Origin: an uncultured Porphyromonadaceae bacterium
GTDB taxonomy: Bacteria; Bacteroidota; Bacteroidia; Bacteroidales; Muribaculaceae
NCBI GenBank assembly: GCA_947178245.1
Contig: CAMWXO010000018.1
Location: 1 to 18,531 of the forward strand
Reading direction: 5' to 3'
DNA length: 18,531 nt
Shown: piece by piece, positions 1 to 8,950 of the stretch
Position numbering within the stretch: position 1 is the stretch's first letter
Layout: each line of letters opens with the position of its first letter
Program-made: the position numbers and the translations under genes
The notes under the pieces: generated by a model
Databases searched by the model: none
What the model was told of the DNA's origin: nothing
What the model saw: only the letters and a program-made list of their open reading frames with translations

Positions 1-993
1 GATGAGCAGAGGGCCATCGAGAGCGTCTACCGCACGCATCCCATCACCGGCCAGCGTGAGCTCGCCCCGACTCAGCTCAACTACCGATACGAGATCTTCA
101 ACCATACAGCGGCAGCAAAGCGCAAGAACAGACTCGACGCGACCCGACGCGACTACAATACCGACAATCCCGTGAACTATGAGCTGCCGATCATATCGAA
201 AGATACGGCTTATTTCACAGATGAAGGAGAAATCGTGCGCGAGACGGTGACCCGTCCGCTTACGGGTGATTACGACTTCCTCAACACCTATATAGTGAAT
301 GTCTACCCCGACACCACTGCGTGGATCAACGACTTCGACAACGCTTACAACGAGCAGTACACCCGACTTTACTTTTCGAATCCGGGCTACAATAATTATC
401 CGGTGGTGGGAGTGAGCTGGGATCAGGCCAACGCTTTCGCCAACTGGCGCACCGACTATCTCCGCAGGAGTCTCGGGCGCGAGGGAGTCTACATCGAGCC
501 TTATCGCCTTCCGACCGAGGCCGAATGGGAATATGCGGCGCGCGCCGGAAATTCGGAAAGCAGCTTCCCCTGGAGCGAGACGCTGCCGATGGATGAACGC
601 GGATGCTTCTATGCCAACTTCAAGCCGGGCGATGGCGACTACGTGCGCGACGGGCATCTCATCACGTCGCCGGTGGGCACATACGGAGCCAACGATTTCG
701 GATTGTTTGACATGGCCGGAAACGTAAGCGAATGGACATCCACGGCGTTTACCGAGAGCATCGACAGGCTCACGAGCGACATCAATCCGGAATACAGGTA
801 TGATGCCGCCAAGGAAGACCCCTACAAGATGAAGCGCAAGATAGTGCGCGGCGGCAGCTGGAAAGACGTGATGCACAACCTGCGCAGCGACCTGCGCCAG
901 TGGGAATACCAGAACGAGCAGCGCTCCTACATAGGATTCCGTTGCGTCCGCTCGCAGATAGGCTTTGCGAAAGGCACTCAGAAGAAAAAATAA
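1..993 (+). CDS. gldK: GldK/PorK, type IX secretion ring lipoprotein (5' end missing)
   Basis: The reading frame is open from base 1 and ends at TAA 991-993, giving the last 330 residues; the start and the expected lipoprotein signal lie outside the window. The visible part has the formylglycine-generating-enzyme/SUMF1-like fold used by GldK: RLPTEAEWEYAAR, GLFDMAGNVSEW, RGGSW and GFRCVRS occur in that order. The two closely spaced catalytic cysteines that true sulfatase-modifying enzymes carry after the RGGS motif are absent (the segment reads HNLRSDLRQ), so a structural role is expected. In the known family GldK pairs with GldN to form the periplasmic ring of the type IX secretion system under the outer membrane. 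gldL begins 37 bases downstream, and the K-L-M-N order is the classical one, which makes the assignment firm despite the truncation. Confidence 0.95.
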   Translation, partial: DEQRAIESVYRTHPITGQRELAPTQLNYRYEIFNHTAAAKRKNRLDATRRDYNTDNPVNYELPIISKDTAYFTDEGEIVRETVTRPLTGDYDFLNTYIVNVYPDTTAWINDFDNAYNEQYTRLYFSNPGYNNYPVVGVSWDQANAFANWRTDYLRRSLGREGVYIEPYRLPTEAEWEYAARAGNSESSFPWSETLPMDERGCFYANFKPGDGDYVRDGHLITSPVGTYGANDFGLFDMAGNVSEWTSTAFTESIDRLTSDINPEYRYDAAKEDPYKMKRKIVRGGSWKDVMHNLRSDLRQWEYQNEQRSYIGFRCVRSQIGFAKGTQKKK

Positions 994-1030
994 TCAGGGC
1001 CACGTTCCCTCATAATACACATCGACCTCC

Positions 1031-1957
1031 ATGGTAAAAATCCGCAAATACGCCAACTTCATAGAGCGCTTCCTTCACGGCGAGAAGGGTCAGCGTTTCT
1101 TCAACTTCGCATATTCCATCGGCGCCGCAGTCGTGATCTGGGGCGCTCTCTTCAAGATTCTGCATCTTCCCGGCGGAAGCACTCTGCTCTGCATAGGAAT
1201 GGGTACGGAAATCGCCATGTTCCTGCTGACGGCTTTCGATCGTCCGCCGAAAGACTATCATTGGGAGGAAGTCTTCCCGGTGCTCGACAGCCATGACGCG
1301 GCCGACCGCCCCGAGATGGGCGGTAGCGGCGGGATCATAGTGGCCGGCGGCGCGCATAATGGTGCCACTGACGTGGCTGCGATTCCGGCAGGACTCGCGG
1401 CGGGCGCCAATCTGCCGGCGGCAGGTGGTGTGGGCATCGAGCAGGAAGACGCCGCAAGCCTCGTCACATCAATGAAGGAGATGACCGAGCAGATGAAGGG
1501 AGTCACCGAGCAGATAGCGCAGCTGAAGCAGACCACCGACGCATTGAATAAGGTGAGCGAAGTGCTTCTGCAGTCTTACAGGAGCATCACCGACAATTCG
1601 GAGTCCGTATCCGCATCCTCGTCTGGATATGTGGAGAGGCTTGAGGATCTCAACCGCAATATCGGCGGTCTCAACACCATCTACGAGATTCAGCTCAAGA
1701 GCATCAGTTCGCAGCTCGAGAGCATCGACCGCGTCAATCGCGGCCTGAAAGACATACGCGACATGTATGAGAAATCTGCCGGCGAGGCAAGCCGCTACTG
1801 CGAGGAGACCGAGAGAATGAGCAGGTATATGCGCCAGCTCAACAAGATCTACGAGAACATGATCACGGCCATGACTATCAATATGGCCGGCCCGATGATG
1901 GGAGCCCAGCAGCAGAGGCCAAACCCATTCGACAAACCTACTACAACTGAAGACTGA
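1031..1957 (+). CDS. gldL: GldL/PorL, inner-membrane proton-driven motor subunit of type IX secretion
   Basis: This 308-residue protein has two closely spaced N-terminal membrane helices (about residues 24-45 and 50-69) and then a long cytoplasmic region. The helices carry the charged residues expected of the motor: Lys42 in WGALFKILHLPG and Glu60 in GMGTEIAMF, which correspond to the protonatable intramembrane Lys/Glu of studied GldL proteins. Residues about 95-140 are a Gly/Ala-rich linker, followed by heptad-like coiled coil to about residue 285 and a short Pro/Thr tail. The length is near that of PorL from Bacteroidales and longer than Flavobacterium GldL. The start ATG at 1031 leads directly into the conserved N-terminus; no clear Shine-Dalgarno sequence precedes it. 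gldM follows after 10 bases, so co-transcription is nearly certain. Confidence 0.96.
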   Translation: MVKIRKYANFIERFLHGEKGQRFFNFAYSIGAAVVIWGALFKILHLPGGSTLLCIGMGTEIAMFLLTAFDRPPKDYHWEEVFPVLDSHDAADRPEMGGSGGIIVAGGAHNGATDVAAIPAGLAAGANLPAAGGVGIEQEDAASLVTSMKEMTEQMKGVTEQIAQLKQTTDALNKVSEVLLQSYRSITDNSESVSASSSGYVERLEDLNRNIGGLNTIYEIQLKSISSQLESIDRVNRGLKDIRDMYEKSAGEASRYCEETERMSRYMRQLNKIYENMITAMTINMAGPMMGAQQQRPNPFDKPTTTED

Positions 1958-1967
1958 CAAGTAACTA

Positions 1968-3545
1968 ATGGCAGGAGGAGGAAACAATGTAGCGAAGATG
2001 TCGCCCAGGCAGAGGATGATCAACCTTATGTATATCGTCCTCACGGCTATGCTCGCCCTCAATGTGTCGAGCGACGTGCTGAATGGATTCAGTCAGGTGC
2101 AGAACTCTCTGCACCGGACCAACGAAAATCTCACTACAAAAAACAAAATACAGTTTGACTACCTCGCGGAGCTGAATGAGAAGAATCCCGCGAAAGCAGG
2201 CCCCTGGTATGCCAAGGGCAACGAGCTTCATGAGCGCACCGGCAGGCTTTATTCGCTGATTGAGGAAGTGAAGAAAGAAATCGCCGTGAAAGCCGACGGC
2301 AAGAATGCCGACTACACAAACCTTACGAATCTCGATGATCTCGAAGCGGCCTCGGCAGTGCTTCTTGACCCTACTTCAAATAAGGGCGGTAAGCTAAGGG
2401 AGGCCATCGACGAATACCGGAACTATGTGGTGACTCTGATTCCCGACTCCGTGAAGCGGGCCGTGGTGGAGGAAATGCTGAAGACAGAGACTTCAAACGT
2501 GCCAGGCACTGTGGGCGAAGTGAAATGGGAAGAGAAATTATTCGACAATATGCCGGCGATAGCGGCCGTGACTATGCTCACCAAGATGCAGAACGATATC
2601 AGCCAGGCTGAGAGCGAAGCCTTGTCGAACCTCATCACAAATGTGGATATAGGCGATGTGCGCGTAAATGAGCTCAACGCTTACGTGCTGCCTAATTCAA
2701 ACATGGTGATGCGTGGCGGAAAGTATTCCGCCCATATCGTGCTCGCAGCCATTGACACGACAATGCGTCCTGAAATCTATATCAACGGAAGCAAGCTCTC
2801 TAATCCCGACGGAATATATGAGTTTGTGGCCGGACAGACGGGCGCACACGAATATTCCGGCTGGCTTGAGGTGAAGAGAGGCGACGGAACCGTGGAGAAA
2901 CACGATTTCAAGTCGCAATACAACGTGATAGAGCCTATGGCCACTATCTCGCCAACGATGATGAACGTGCTCTATGCCGGCATCGACAACCCGATCTCGA
3001 TTTCAGTGCCGGGTGTGCCTATGACTGCTCTTTCCGCCACCATGACCAACGGCGCGCTCACACGCAGCGGAGATCACTGGATAGCTCGCCCTACGAAAGT
3101 AGGGGAGAACGCGCAGATCACTGTCTCCGCTACCCTCGACGGCCGTAGCCAGAACGTAGGAAGCATGACTTTCCGCATACGCAAGCTTCCCGACCCTACG
3201 GCCTACATCGCCATGAAGGATGCTTCGGGCAATCCCGTCAGCTACAAGGGTGCGCCCAAGCGCATCAGCAAGGCTGCCCTGATGGCTGCCGAAGGGCTTC
3301 AGGCATCGGTTGACGATGGAATCCTCGACGTGGCTTATACCGTGATCTCTTTCTCTACCGTCTTTTACGACTCGATGGGAAATGCCATTCCCGAGGTGAG
3401 CGACGGCTCCAAGTTCTCGGCGCGGCAGAAAGAGCAGTTCAAGCGACTGAAAAACGGCAAGAGCTTCTTCATCTCAAACGTCAAGGCCAAGGGCCCCGAC
3501 GGAATCACACGCGACATATCACCTATGGAGGTGGCGCTTAACTAA
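1968..3545 (+). CDS. gldM: GldM/PorM, trans-envelope shaft of the type IX secretion motor
   Basis: The 525-residue product has the typical GldM layout: a short cytoplasmic N-terminus, one membrane helix (about residues 17-37, MINLMYIVLTAMLALNVSSD) and a large periplasmic part. The C-terminal domains contain the family-like FRIRKLPDPTAYI segment. In studied systems a GldM dimer passes through the GldL ring, and its periplasmic domains contact the GldK-GldN ring, transmitting proton-motive-force energy to the secretion channel and gliding apparatus. It lies 10 bases after gldL and 17 before gldN. The glycine-rich start MAGGGNNVAKMSPRQRM is common for the family and supports the chosen ATG. No truncation or frameshift is seen. 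Confidence 0.97.
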   Translation: MAGGGNNVAKMSPRQRMINLMYIVLTAMLALNVSSDVLNGFSQVQNSLHRTNENLTTKNKIQFDYLAELNEKNPAKAGPWYAKGNELHERTGRLYSLIEEVKKEIAVKADGKNADYTNLTNLDDLEAASAVLLDPTSNKGGKLREAIDEYRNYVVTLIPDSVKRAVVEEMLKTETSNVPGTVGEVKWEEKLFDNMPAIAAVTMLTKMQNDISQAESEALSNLITNVDIGDVRVNELNAYVLPNSNMVMRGGKYSAHIVLAAIDTTMRPEIYINGSKLSNPDGIYEFVAGQTGAHEYSGWLEVKRGDGTVEKHDFKSQYNVIEPMATISPTMMNVLYAGIDNPISISVPGVPMTALSATMTNGALTRSGDHWIARPTKVGENAQITVSATLDGRSQNVGSMTFRIRKLPDPTAYIAMKDASGNPVSYKGAPKRISKAALMAAEGLQASVDDGILDVAYTVISFSTVFYDSMGNAIPEVSDGSKFSARQKEQFKRLKNGKSFFISNVKAKGPDGITRDISPMEVALN

Positions 3546-3562
3546 GAAAACATTATATCGAC

Positions 3563-4732
3563 ATGAGGATATTCAGCAAAATTTCAATTCTTCTCGCTCT
3601 TTTTGCAGTGAGCGTGGCTGCTGAGGCGCAAGACGCTCCCGGTGTGGTGCGCCGTAACCAGGCATCCAAAAGAGGAGAGAAGCAGGAAGACAAATCCGGC
3701 GTGAAGATCACCGACCGAATGCAGGGATTCTTCGACAATCAGCCCACTCACGACGCCGACCTCGCATATATGCGTCAGATCTATCGCCAGCTCGACCTCA
3801 AGGATACTCCCGAAAACCAGCCTCTCTATTTTCCGGAGGATGTGGTCGACGGGCAGAAGAATCTCTTCCGCATCATGCTCGGGCTTGTGGTGGACGGGAA
3901 GATACCTGCCTACGAGTATCTCGACGGCAGGGAAGTCTTTTCAGACCAGTATAAGGTGAAGGTCGGAGAGATGCTCGACCGCTTCGATATCTTCTATCAG
4001 ACGCAGGGAAGCGGCGACAGGGCCGTCTACACTATTGAGGAAGCAGACGTGCCTACAGGTCAGGTGCTGAAATATTACATCATCGAGAAGTGGGAGTTCG
4101 ACAGGAGGTCGAGCCGCATGAAGACGCAGGTGGAGGCCATCTGCCCGGTGCTCACACGCACGGGAGACTATGGCGGCGAGGCCAACTATCCCATGTTCTG
4201 GGTTAAGTTCGACCAGCTTCGTCCCTACCTTGCGCAGCAGTATGTGTTTCTCTCTGACGACAACAACCTTCCGCAGTATAGTCTCGATGACTATTTCAAT
4301 CTCGGGATGTATAAGGGGGAAATATATAAGACAAAGAATCTGCGCAACCTTTCGATGGCCCAGATGTATGGCGATGAAGACGACCTGAAACGCGCGCAAG
4401 ACAGCATCGACACCCGCCTGCGTGAGTTTGGCAAGAATCTCTGGGTTCCCACACGCGAGGAATATCTTGCCATGAAGGAAGCCGAGGCAGAGGCTGAAGA
4501 GGCTGCGGCAAAGGCTGCCGAAGCCGGCGAAGCCATCCCGGAACGCACCACGGTGACTGACGACGACAATACCCCCGCGCCTGCTGCCACACGCGCATCG
4601 GCTCGTGCCGGACGCAAGAAATCCACATCTTCTGCCGCAAAGAAGAAAAAGGCGAAAGTGAGCAAGCCAAAATCGGCTCCTGCGCAGACCAACGCCAACG
4701 CCGCCAAGTCAGTGCGCCGCAGAAAGAGATGA
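3563..4732 (+). CDS. gldN: GldN/PorN, periplasmic ring partner of GldK, with a long basic C-terminal tail
   Basis: The 389-residue protein starts with a signal peptide (MRIFSKISILLALFAVSVAAEA, likely cut before Gln23). The conserved GldN core follows, including the segment MRQIYRQLDLKDTPENQPLYFP and the region up to about residue 300. In the family GldN associates with GldK as the periplasmic ring of the type IX translocon. From residue about 304 the sequence changes character: a Glu/Ala run (residues 304-323), then a Lys/Arg/Ala/Ser/Pro tail whose last 46 residues contain 18 Lys or Arg and no acidic residue, ending VRRRKR. The tail is coded at 4472-4729. The core is a confident GldN; the role of the tail is unknown. 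It sits 17 bases after gldM and 19 bases before the DUF4861 gene. Confidence 0.95.
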   Translation: MRIFSKISILLALFAVSVAAEAQDAPGVVRRNQASKRGEKQEDKSGVKITDRMQGFFDNQPTHDADLAYMRQIYRQLDLKDTPENQPLYFPEDVVDGQKNLFRIMLGLVVDGKIPAYEYLDGREVFSDQYKVKVGEMLDRFDIFYQTQGSGDRAVYTIEEADVPTGQVLKYYIIEKWEFDRRSSRMKTQVEAICPVLTRTGDYGGEANYPMFWVKFDQLRPYLAQQYVFLSDDNNLPQYSLDDYFNLGMYKGEIYKTKNLRNLSMAQMYGDEDDLKRAQDSIDTRLREFGKNLWVPTREEYLAMKEAEAEAEEAAAKAAEAGEAIPERTTVTDDDNTPAPAATRASARAGRKKSTSSAAKKKKAKVSKPKSAPAQTNANAAKSVRRRKR

Positions 4733-4751
4733 TACTCTCCGCTGAAGAGTC

Positions 4752-5657
4752 ATGAAGAAGTTTTCCGCGGCAATCGCCTTGTTGCTGCTTGCGCTTCCGG
4801 TTGAGGCGCAAGTGTCCGGGCGCGTATATCCTGAGCGTTGCGACGACCTCTCGTGGGAAAACGAGCTTGTGGCTTTCCGTGTCTACGGCCCCGAGACCCA
4901 GCGCCGTGGCGAGCGCTCGTATGGCTATGACCTGTTTCTGAAATATCCCGACAAGGGGCCTGTGCTCGAACGCCTGTATGGTGAGCAGTGCAGTGCCGCC
5001 AACTGGTCGGTGGTAGACTCGCTGCGCAAGATAGATGCCCGGCTTGCCAAAGACTTTGAAAATTCCTTCACGTATCATATCGATCACGGGCTGGGTATGG
5101 ACTGCTACGCTGTTGGCTCCACGCTCGGCTGCGGGGTGGCTGCGCTGCGCGTAGACGGAGCGATATGCTATCCCTGGTGCTATGAGACTGTCGATATAAA
5201 GGAAAACGGCCCAGACCGCTTCGAGGCGGCGCTTACATTCGCTCCGGTAAAGATCGGCGATGATGAGGTGATCGAGAAGCGTACCATATCGCTTGAGAAA
5301 GGCTCCCGGCTCAATCATTGCGAGGTCTGCTTCGAAGGTCTGACCGAACCCCGTGAGCTGGTGGTAGGCTTCCCGATGCGCGGAACTCCGCAGGAATACG
5401 CGGATGTGGCGAAGGGCATCATAGCCATCACCGATCCCACGCAGGGGGCCGATAACGGAACGATATTCCTCGGGGTGGATGTCAGTAATAAGTGTACCGG
5501 CACGGTCATCGCCGACAATCATTTTCTGCTGACGCTTCAGATCAATCCCGGTGAGACTTTGGTTTACGACTGGGGCTTCGCTTGGGATCGCACCGATATA
5601 TCGGATTTCCGCGATTGGGTGGAATATCTATGCAACCGCGCCGGTGCACAAGACTGA
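4752..5657 (+). CDS. Secreted DUF4861 family protein
   Basis: The protein has 301 residues with a clear signal peptide (MKKFSAAIALLLLALPVEA, cut before Gln20). The mature part fits the DUF4861 family. An N-terminal PERCDDLSWENELVAFRVYGP-like block is followed by YHIDHGLGMDCYAVG and GCGVAALRVDG, then a beta-rich C-terminal half ending in a YDWGFAWD segment. From family knowledge, DUF4861 proteins occur beside pectin and rhamnogalacturonan enzymes such as GH105 and are probably periplasmic or surface carbohydrate-active proteins; no reaction can be read from this sequence. The gene starts only 19 bases after gldN, so it probably shares the gldKLMN transcript, which is unexpected for a glycan gene. 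Its stop lies 4 bases from the end of the convergent flippase gene. Confidence 0.85.
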   Translation: MKKFSAAIALLLLALPVEAQVSGRVYPERCDDLSWENELVAFRVYGPETQRRGERSYGYDLFLKYPDKGPVLERLYGEQCSAANWSVVDSLRKIDARLAKDFENSFTYHIDHGLGMDCYAVGSTLGCGVAALRVDGAICYPWCYETVDIKENGPDRFEAALTFAPVKIGDDEVIEKRTISLEKGSRLNHCEVCFEGLTEPRELVVGFPMRGTPQEYADVAKGIIAITDPTQGADNGTIFLGVDVSNKCTGTVIADNHFLLTLQINPGETLVYDWGFAWDRTDISDFRDWVEYLCNRAGAQD

Positions 5658-5661
5658 GCCG

Positions 5662-7125
5662 TCATTTCCCGAGCCTCCGGAGCAGCCCCCTGAGCGAGAA
5701 AGCCGAGACCGCTGCGAGCAGTGCGCCGCCTATGGCCCACTGCGCGATGCCCGAAAGGAGGAAACTGCACGCCGCCATAGCCGCCGCCCCTGTGATGGCA
5801 AATATCGATATTCCTGCTGCTGCCTTTGAGAAGCGGTAGCCGTAGAGATGTCGGTTTACTGCCAGATAGACGCAGAAACAGATTGCGCAGTCGGCGATAG
5901 CGGCATATCCGAGTCCGTTGAGTCCGAACATGGCATAGCCGCTGCATGTGAGGCAAAGCGTGAGGATATTGGCTCCTACAGCCTCCATCCAGAAGAATAG
6001 TTTCTTATTATCTTTTGCAAATACTATGTAGCCCGGCGGATACATCAGGGCGCGCAGTATCACGGCAAGTGCAAGAAACTTGAACAGTGGCACCGCTACG
6101 AGAAATCTCGAACTCTGCAGCACTTCTATCACAACGGGAGCGAGAAGCACCACCGCACACACCACGGGGCATATAAGCAAGCCTACTATTTCCATCTGGC
6201 GGTTCACTACTTCACACATCTTCCGGTTGTCGCCGGCCACGGCCGATAGGCGCGGCAGATAGTCCATCGCCATGGCCGTGAAGACGATGGCGGAGTATTG
6301 CGAGGTCATGGTGTTGCACGACTGGAAGAAGCCTACTTCCTCGATTCCACCGGCACTGCGCACGTAGACGTTGATGAGAAAGTTCGATAGGTTGCGGAAG
6401 AGGTCGTTGCTCATCAGCACGAGTCCCATCAGCAGCATACGGCGTAATATGGGAAGATGCACCTCCCCGTTCCATCGGGCCGGAGATGTGTCAAGCACCT
6501 TGCGCAGCGATAGCCAGTACCATAGCGAGGTGGCGAGGGCGAGCACTATCATGGCCGGCACTATGCCGTCAGTGCCGAGAAGCCAGTAGAGTGGCACCCC
6601 GGCAGCCAGACCGGTCACGGCTCCCACGAGGCTTGCCTTCGATAATGGTTTTACGGCATGCAGCCCTTGAAGTACCGACATCAGCGCAGCTCCGAGTATG
6701 GAGAAGAAAACGGCCGCGCTCAGCAGGAGATAGCCCGAGGTGTAGGCACGTGAGCCGAAAGTGAGGTCAGACAGCAACGCCGGAAAGAGCAGGCATATAA
6801 GCGCCCCCAGAAGGGCCGACATCAGGATGAGGGGGCGTATGGCCGCGAGCACGTCGCGCATGCCGGCTGCATTGCCCCGCATGGATCCGGTCTCTTTCAC
6901 AATCGACAGGTTGAGGCCGAGCGATGCGAACTGCTGCAATGTGAGCGACGCGGTGTTGAAGAGCCCGGCTACTCCCATGCCTGCCGGCCCGAGAATTACG
7001 GCCACGAATTTCAGCCTTATGGTGGAGATCAGGATATTGAGCACCTGAACGCCTCCGAAGATGGAGGTGCCCTTCAGGATGTTGCGGAAACTGTTCTCTC
7101 CGTGTCGTGCTGTCTCATCATTCAT
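5662..7125 (-). CDS. Wzx/WzxE-like lipid-linked oligosaccharide flippase
   Basis: This 487-residue, very hydrophobic protein has about a dozen predicted membrane helices and the MOP-superfamily pattern of O-antigen and enterobacterial-common-antigen translocases: an N-terminal RNILKGTSIFGGVQVLNIL start, IRLKFVAVILGPAGMGVAGLF, and the LTLQQFASLGLNLSIVKE loop. Such proteins move undecaprenyl-pyrophosphate-linked glycans from the cytoplasmic to the periplasmic face of the inner membrane. It is the last gene of a minus-strand operon: its ATG overlaps the end of the upstream glycosyltransferase by 8 bases, which implies translational coupling. No polymerase (Wzy) or ligase lies beside it, so the final product may be a short glycan or use enzymes encoded elsewhere. 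The substrate cannot be deduced. Confidence 0.88.
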   Translation of the reverse strand: MNDETARHGENSFRNILKGTSIFGGVQVLNILISTIRLKFVAVILGPAGMGVAGLFNTASLTLQQFASLGLNLSIVKETGSMRGNAAGMRDVLAAIRPLILMSALLGALICLLFPALLSDLTFGSRAYTSGYLLLSAAVFFSILGAALMSVLQGLHAVKPLSKASLVGAVTGLAAGVPLYWLLGTDGIVPAMIVLALATSLWYWLSLRKVLDTSPARWNGEVHLPILRRMLLMGLVLMSNDLFRNLSNFLINVYVRSAGGIEEVGFFQSCNTMTSQYSAIVFTAMAMDYLPRLSAVAGDNRKMCEVVNRQMEIVGLLICPVVCAVVLLAPVVIEVLQSSRFLVAVPLFKFLALAVILRALMYPPGYIVFAKDNKKLFFWMEAVGANILTLCLTCSGYAMFGLNGLGYAAIADCAICFCVYLAVNRHLYGYRFSKAAAGISIFAITGAAAMAACSFLLSGIAQWAIGGALLAAVSAFSLRGLLRRLGK

Positions 7126-8008
7126 GGCTCGGATATTTGTCGGAATAATCAGGAGTTGGGAAAACCTTGTTGTCGCCTGCGATTCTGACTCCTTTCAGCC
7201 ACTCTCGGCAGAAAGATAGCGGCGAGGGCACGAGTCCTTTTCGCCACATGGGCAATTCACGGGCGGCGTTCACTATCATTCTGAGCGGCCAGTCGTGAGG
7301 ATGACGACGCAGAAATACCGCTCCTTTTGTGCGGGCTCTTGAAGCGAGGGCAAGGCTCTTGCCTGTAGTCGTCACGCCGTCGTGCCGCGTGACAGTCCTG
7401 GGCAGATATATCCCGTTCAGACCCCGTTGGAGGCAGTCGGTGATGAATATATCCTCCTCGCCGGAGGGGAATGTAGCGCCGATGCCGAAATGCTCGTTAA
7501 ACCAGATTTTTCCCTGCACTGCCTCCCGCCTGAATGCAATCTCGATCGATGATATGTAGTAGCCTTTCGGCAACTTTGAGAGAGAGAATGAATGCGATGG
7601 ATAAGACTTCGCCGAAGACGTCGATTCGTAGCGGAAAGCGATGATGTCGGCATCGGGATTTTCCTTAAAACCTTCCATTACGTTGCGTAGCCCGTCCTCG
7701 CTGTAGTCTGCATCATCATCTCCTATCAGAATTAGCGGTGCGGAAGCCAGCGAGAGCGCCGTGTTGCGATTGACCGAGAGCCCTTTTGTGCCGGTGGTGA
7801 CTATCGTGAGGTCGTTTCTCTCGTAAATCACTGTTGCCGGAGGGTATTCTTCTGTCTGCCAGCTGACGAGATATTCCACTCCATCCGTTTGTGGATGGGC
7901 GCTCTTCTTCACCCGTTCCAATCCGTCGGGGCCGTAGGCGCAGATCAGCACCTGCAGCAGAGTGGAGTCGTTGCAACGGTGAGCCTGTCGGGAGTCGGGA
8001 GTTCTCAT
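7118..8008 (-). CDS. Family 2 (GT-A fold) glycosyltransferase
   Basis: The 296-residue protein has no membrane helix. A GT-A nucleotide-sugar site is visible: an N-terminal LLQVLICAYGPDGL strand, IGDDDADY with the metal-binding DxD at residues 97-101, and a likely catalytic SGEEDIFITDCLQRG segment with Glu184, Glu185 and Asp186. A TRHDG motif follows. It should transfer a sugar to a lipid-linked or other acceptor in the cytoplasm; donor and acceptor are unknown. The ATG overlaps the upstream GtrB-like gene by 4 bases (ATGA), and the stop overlaps the flippase start by 8 bases. It is therefore the middle gene of a tightly coupled three-gene operon. Confidence 0.87.
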   Translation of the reverse strand: MRTPDSRQAHRCNDSTLLQVLICAYGPDGLERVKKSAHPQTDGVEYLVSWQTEEYPPATVIYERNDLTIVTTGTKGLSVNRNTALSLASAPLILIGDDDADYSEDGLRNVMEGFKENPDADIIAFRYESTSSAKSYPSHSFSLSKLPKGYYISSIEIAFRREAVQGKIWFNEHFGIGATFPSGEEDIFITDCLQRGLNGIYLPRTVTRHDGVTTTGKSLALASRARTKGAVFLRRHPHDWPLRMIVNAARELPMWRKGLVPSPLSFCREWLKGVRIAGDNKVFPTPDYSDKYPSHE

Positions 8009-8946
8009 TTGCTTTCCTCCGCGATTATATATGGAGGACGATGTTTCGATTCCACATAGATTTTTCCGATATATTCACCGATGATTCCGAGCGCGAGAAG
8101 CTGGCATCCGCCCAGAAAGAGAATGGCGCATATCAGGGTGGGAAATCCCTGGATCGGATCTCCGAAGATGAGGGTCTTGCAGATGATATAGATCATATAC
8201 GCAATCGAGGCTGTCGAGACCAGGAATCCGAGCACCGAGGCTATCCGCAGCGGGGCTGTGGTATAGCTCGTGATACCTTCCAGAGCAAGGTTGATCAGTC
8301 GGCCGGCCGACATTTTCGTAGCACCTGCCATACGGTCGGCCGTCACAAAGTCCACGGGTTTTTTTCTGAATCCGGCCCAGCAATACAGCCCTTTGGTGTA
8401 GCGTTGCTGTTCGCGCATGCTCCTGATGGCATCGATGGCCTTGCGGTCGAGCAGACGAAAGTCTCCCACGTCGGGAAGCACCTCCACCCGTGTGGCTTTA
8501 TTCAGCAGGGAGTAATAGGTTTTCGTGAAGGCGCGTCTGAAGATTGATTCCTTTCCCCTTGAGAGGCGTCGGCCGTAGACGTCTTCCCATCCATCTTCCC
8601 ATTCCCTGAGCATCAGCGGTATCGTAGCCACGGGATGCTGCAGGTCGGCGTCCATGATCACCATGCAGTCGCCTTCCGCCTTGTCAAACCCCGCGAGCAT
8701 GGCATTTTCCTTTCCGAAATTGCGCGATAGGCTCACATATCGGAAGCGCGGATCTCCGGCATTTATGCGGCGGATTATCTCAAGCGAGCGGTCGCGGCTT
8801 CCGTCATTGATGAGGATAACCTCCCATTCGTATTCGGCAGGAAGCTCGGGAAGCTCGTTGTCGATGAGCGGCAAGAGGGCGGCATGGAGCGAATCGAGCG
8901 ATTCCTCCTCGTTATAGACCGGTATTAACAGAGAAACTTTCTTCAC
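8005..8946 (-). CDS. GtrB-like polyprenyl-phosphate glycosyltransferase, GTG start
   Basis: The 313-residue protein has an N-terminal GT2 catalytic domain and two C-terminal membrane helices (about 236-258 and 269-291), the arrangement of GtrB/YfdH and ArnC-like enzymes. Key motifs are LLIPVYNEEESL at the start, ILINDGSRDRS, LSRNFGKENAML, MDADLQHP (DxD at Asp99-Asp101), DFRLLDRKAID, and QRYTKGLYCW. Family members move a sugar from a nucleotide donor onto undecaprenyl phosphate at the cytoplasmic face. The conserved motif begins at residue 6, and an in-frame TAA sits 9 bases before the start, so the start codon must be the GTG at 8944-8946. A strong Bacteroides-type promoter lies almost directly against it. 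It is the first gene of the operon with the second glycosyltransferase and the flippase. Confidence 0.9.
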   Translation of the reverse strand: MKKVSLLIPVYNEEESLDSLHAALLPLIDNELPELPAEYEWEVILINDGSRDRSLEIIRRINAGDPRFRYVSLSRNFGKENAMLAGFDKAEGDCMVIMDADLQHPVATIPLMLREWEDGWEDVYGRRLSRGKESIFRRAFTKTYYSLLNKATRVEVLPDVGDFRLLDRKAIDAIRSMREQQRYTKGLYCWAGFRKKPVDFVTADRMAGATKMSAGRLINLALEGITSYTTAPLRIASVLGFLVSTASIAYMIYIICKTLIFGDPIQGFPTLICAILFLGGCQLLALGIIGEYIGKIYVESKHRPPYIIAEESK

Positions 8947-8950
8947 GTCG

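Noticed and set aside
4296..5522. A 408-codon minus-strand open frame across the gldN tail and DUF4861.
   Set aside because: It lies antisense to two well-supported genes, has no family-like motifs, and arises because low-complexity Ala/Lys coding leaves the opposite strand free of stops.
7891..8547. A 218-codon plus-strand open frame opposite the two glycosyltransferases.
   Set aside because: It has no recognisable domain, while both minus-strand glycosyltransferases have complete motifs over the same bases.
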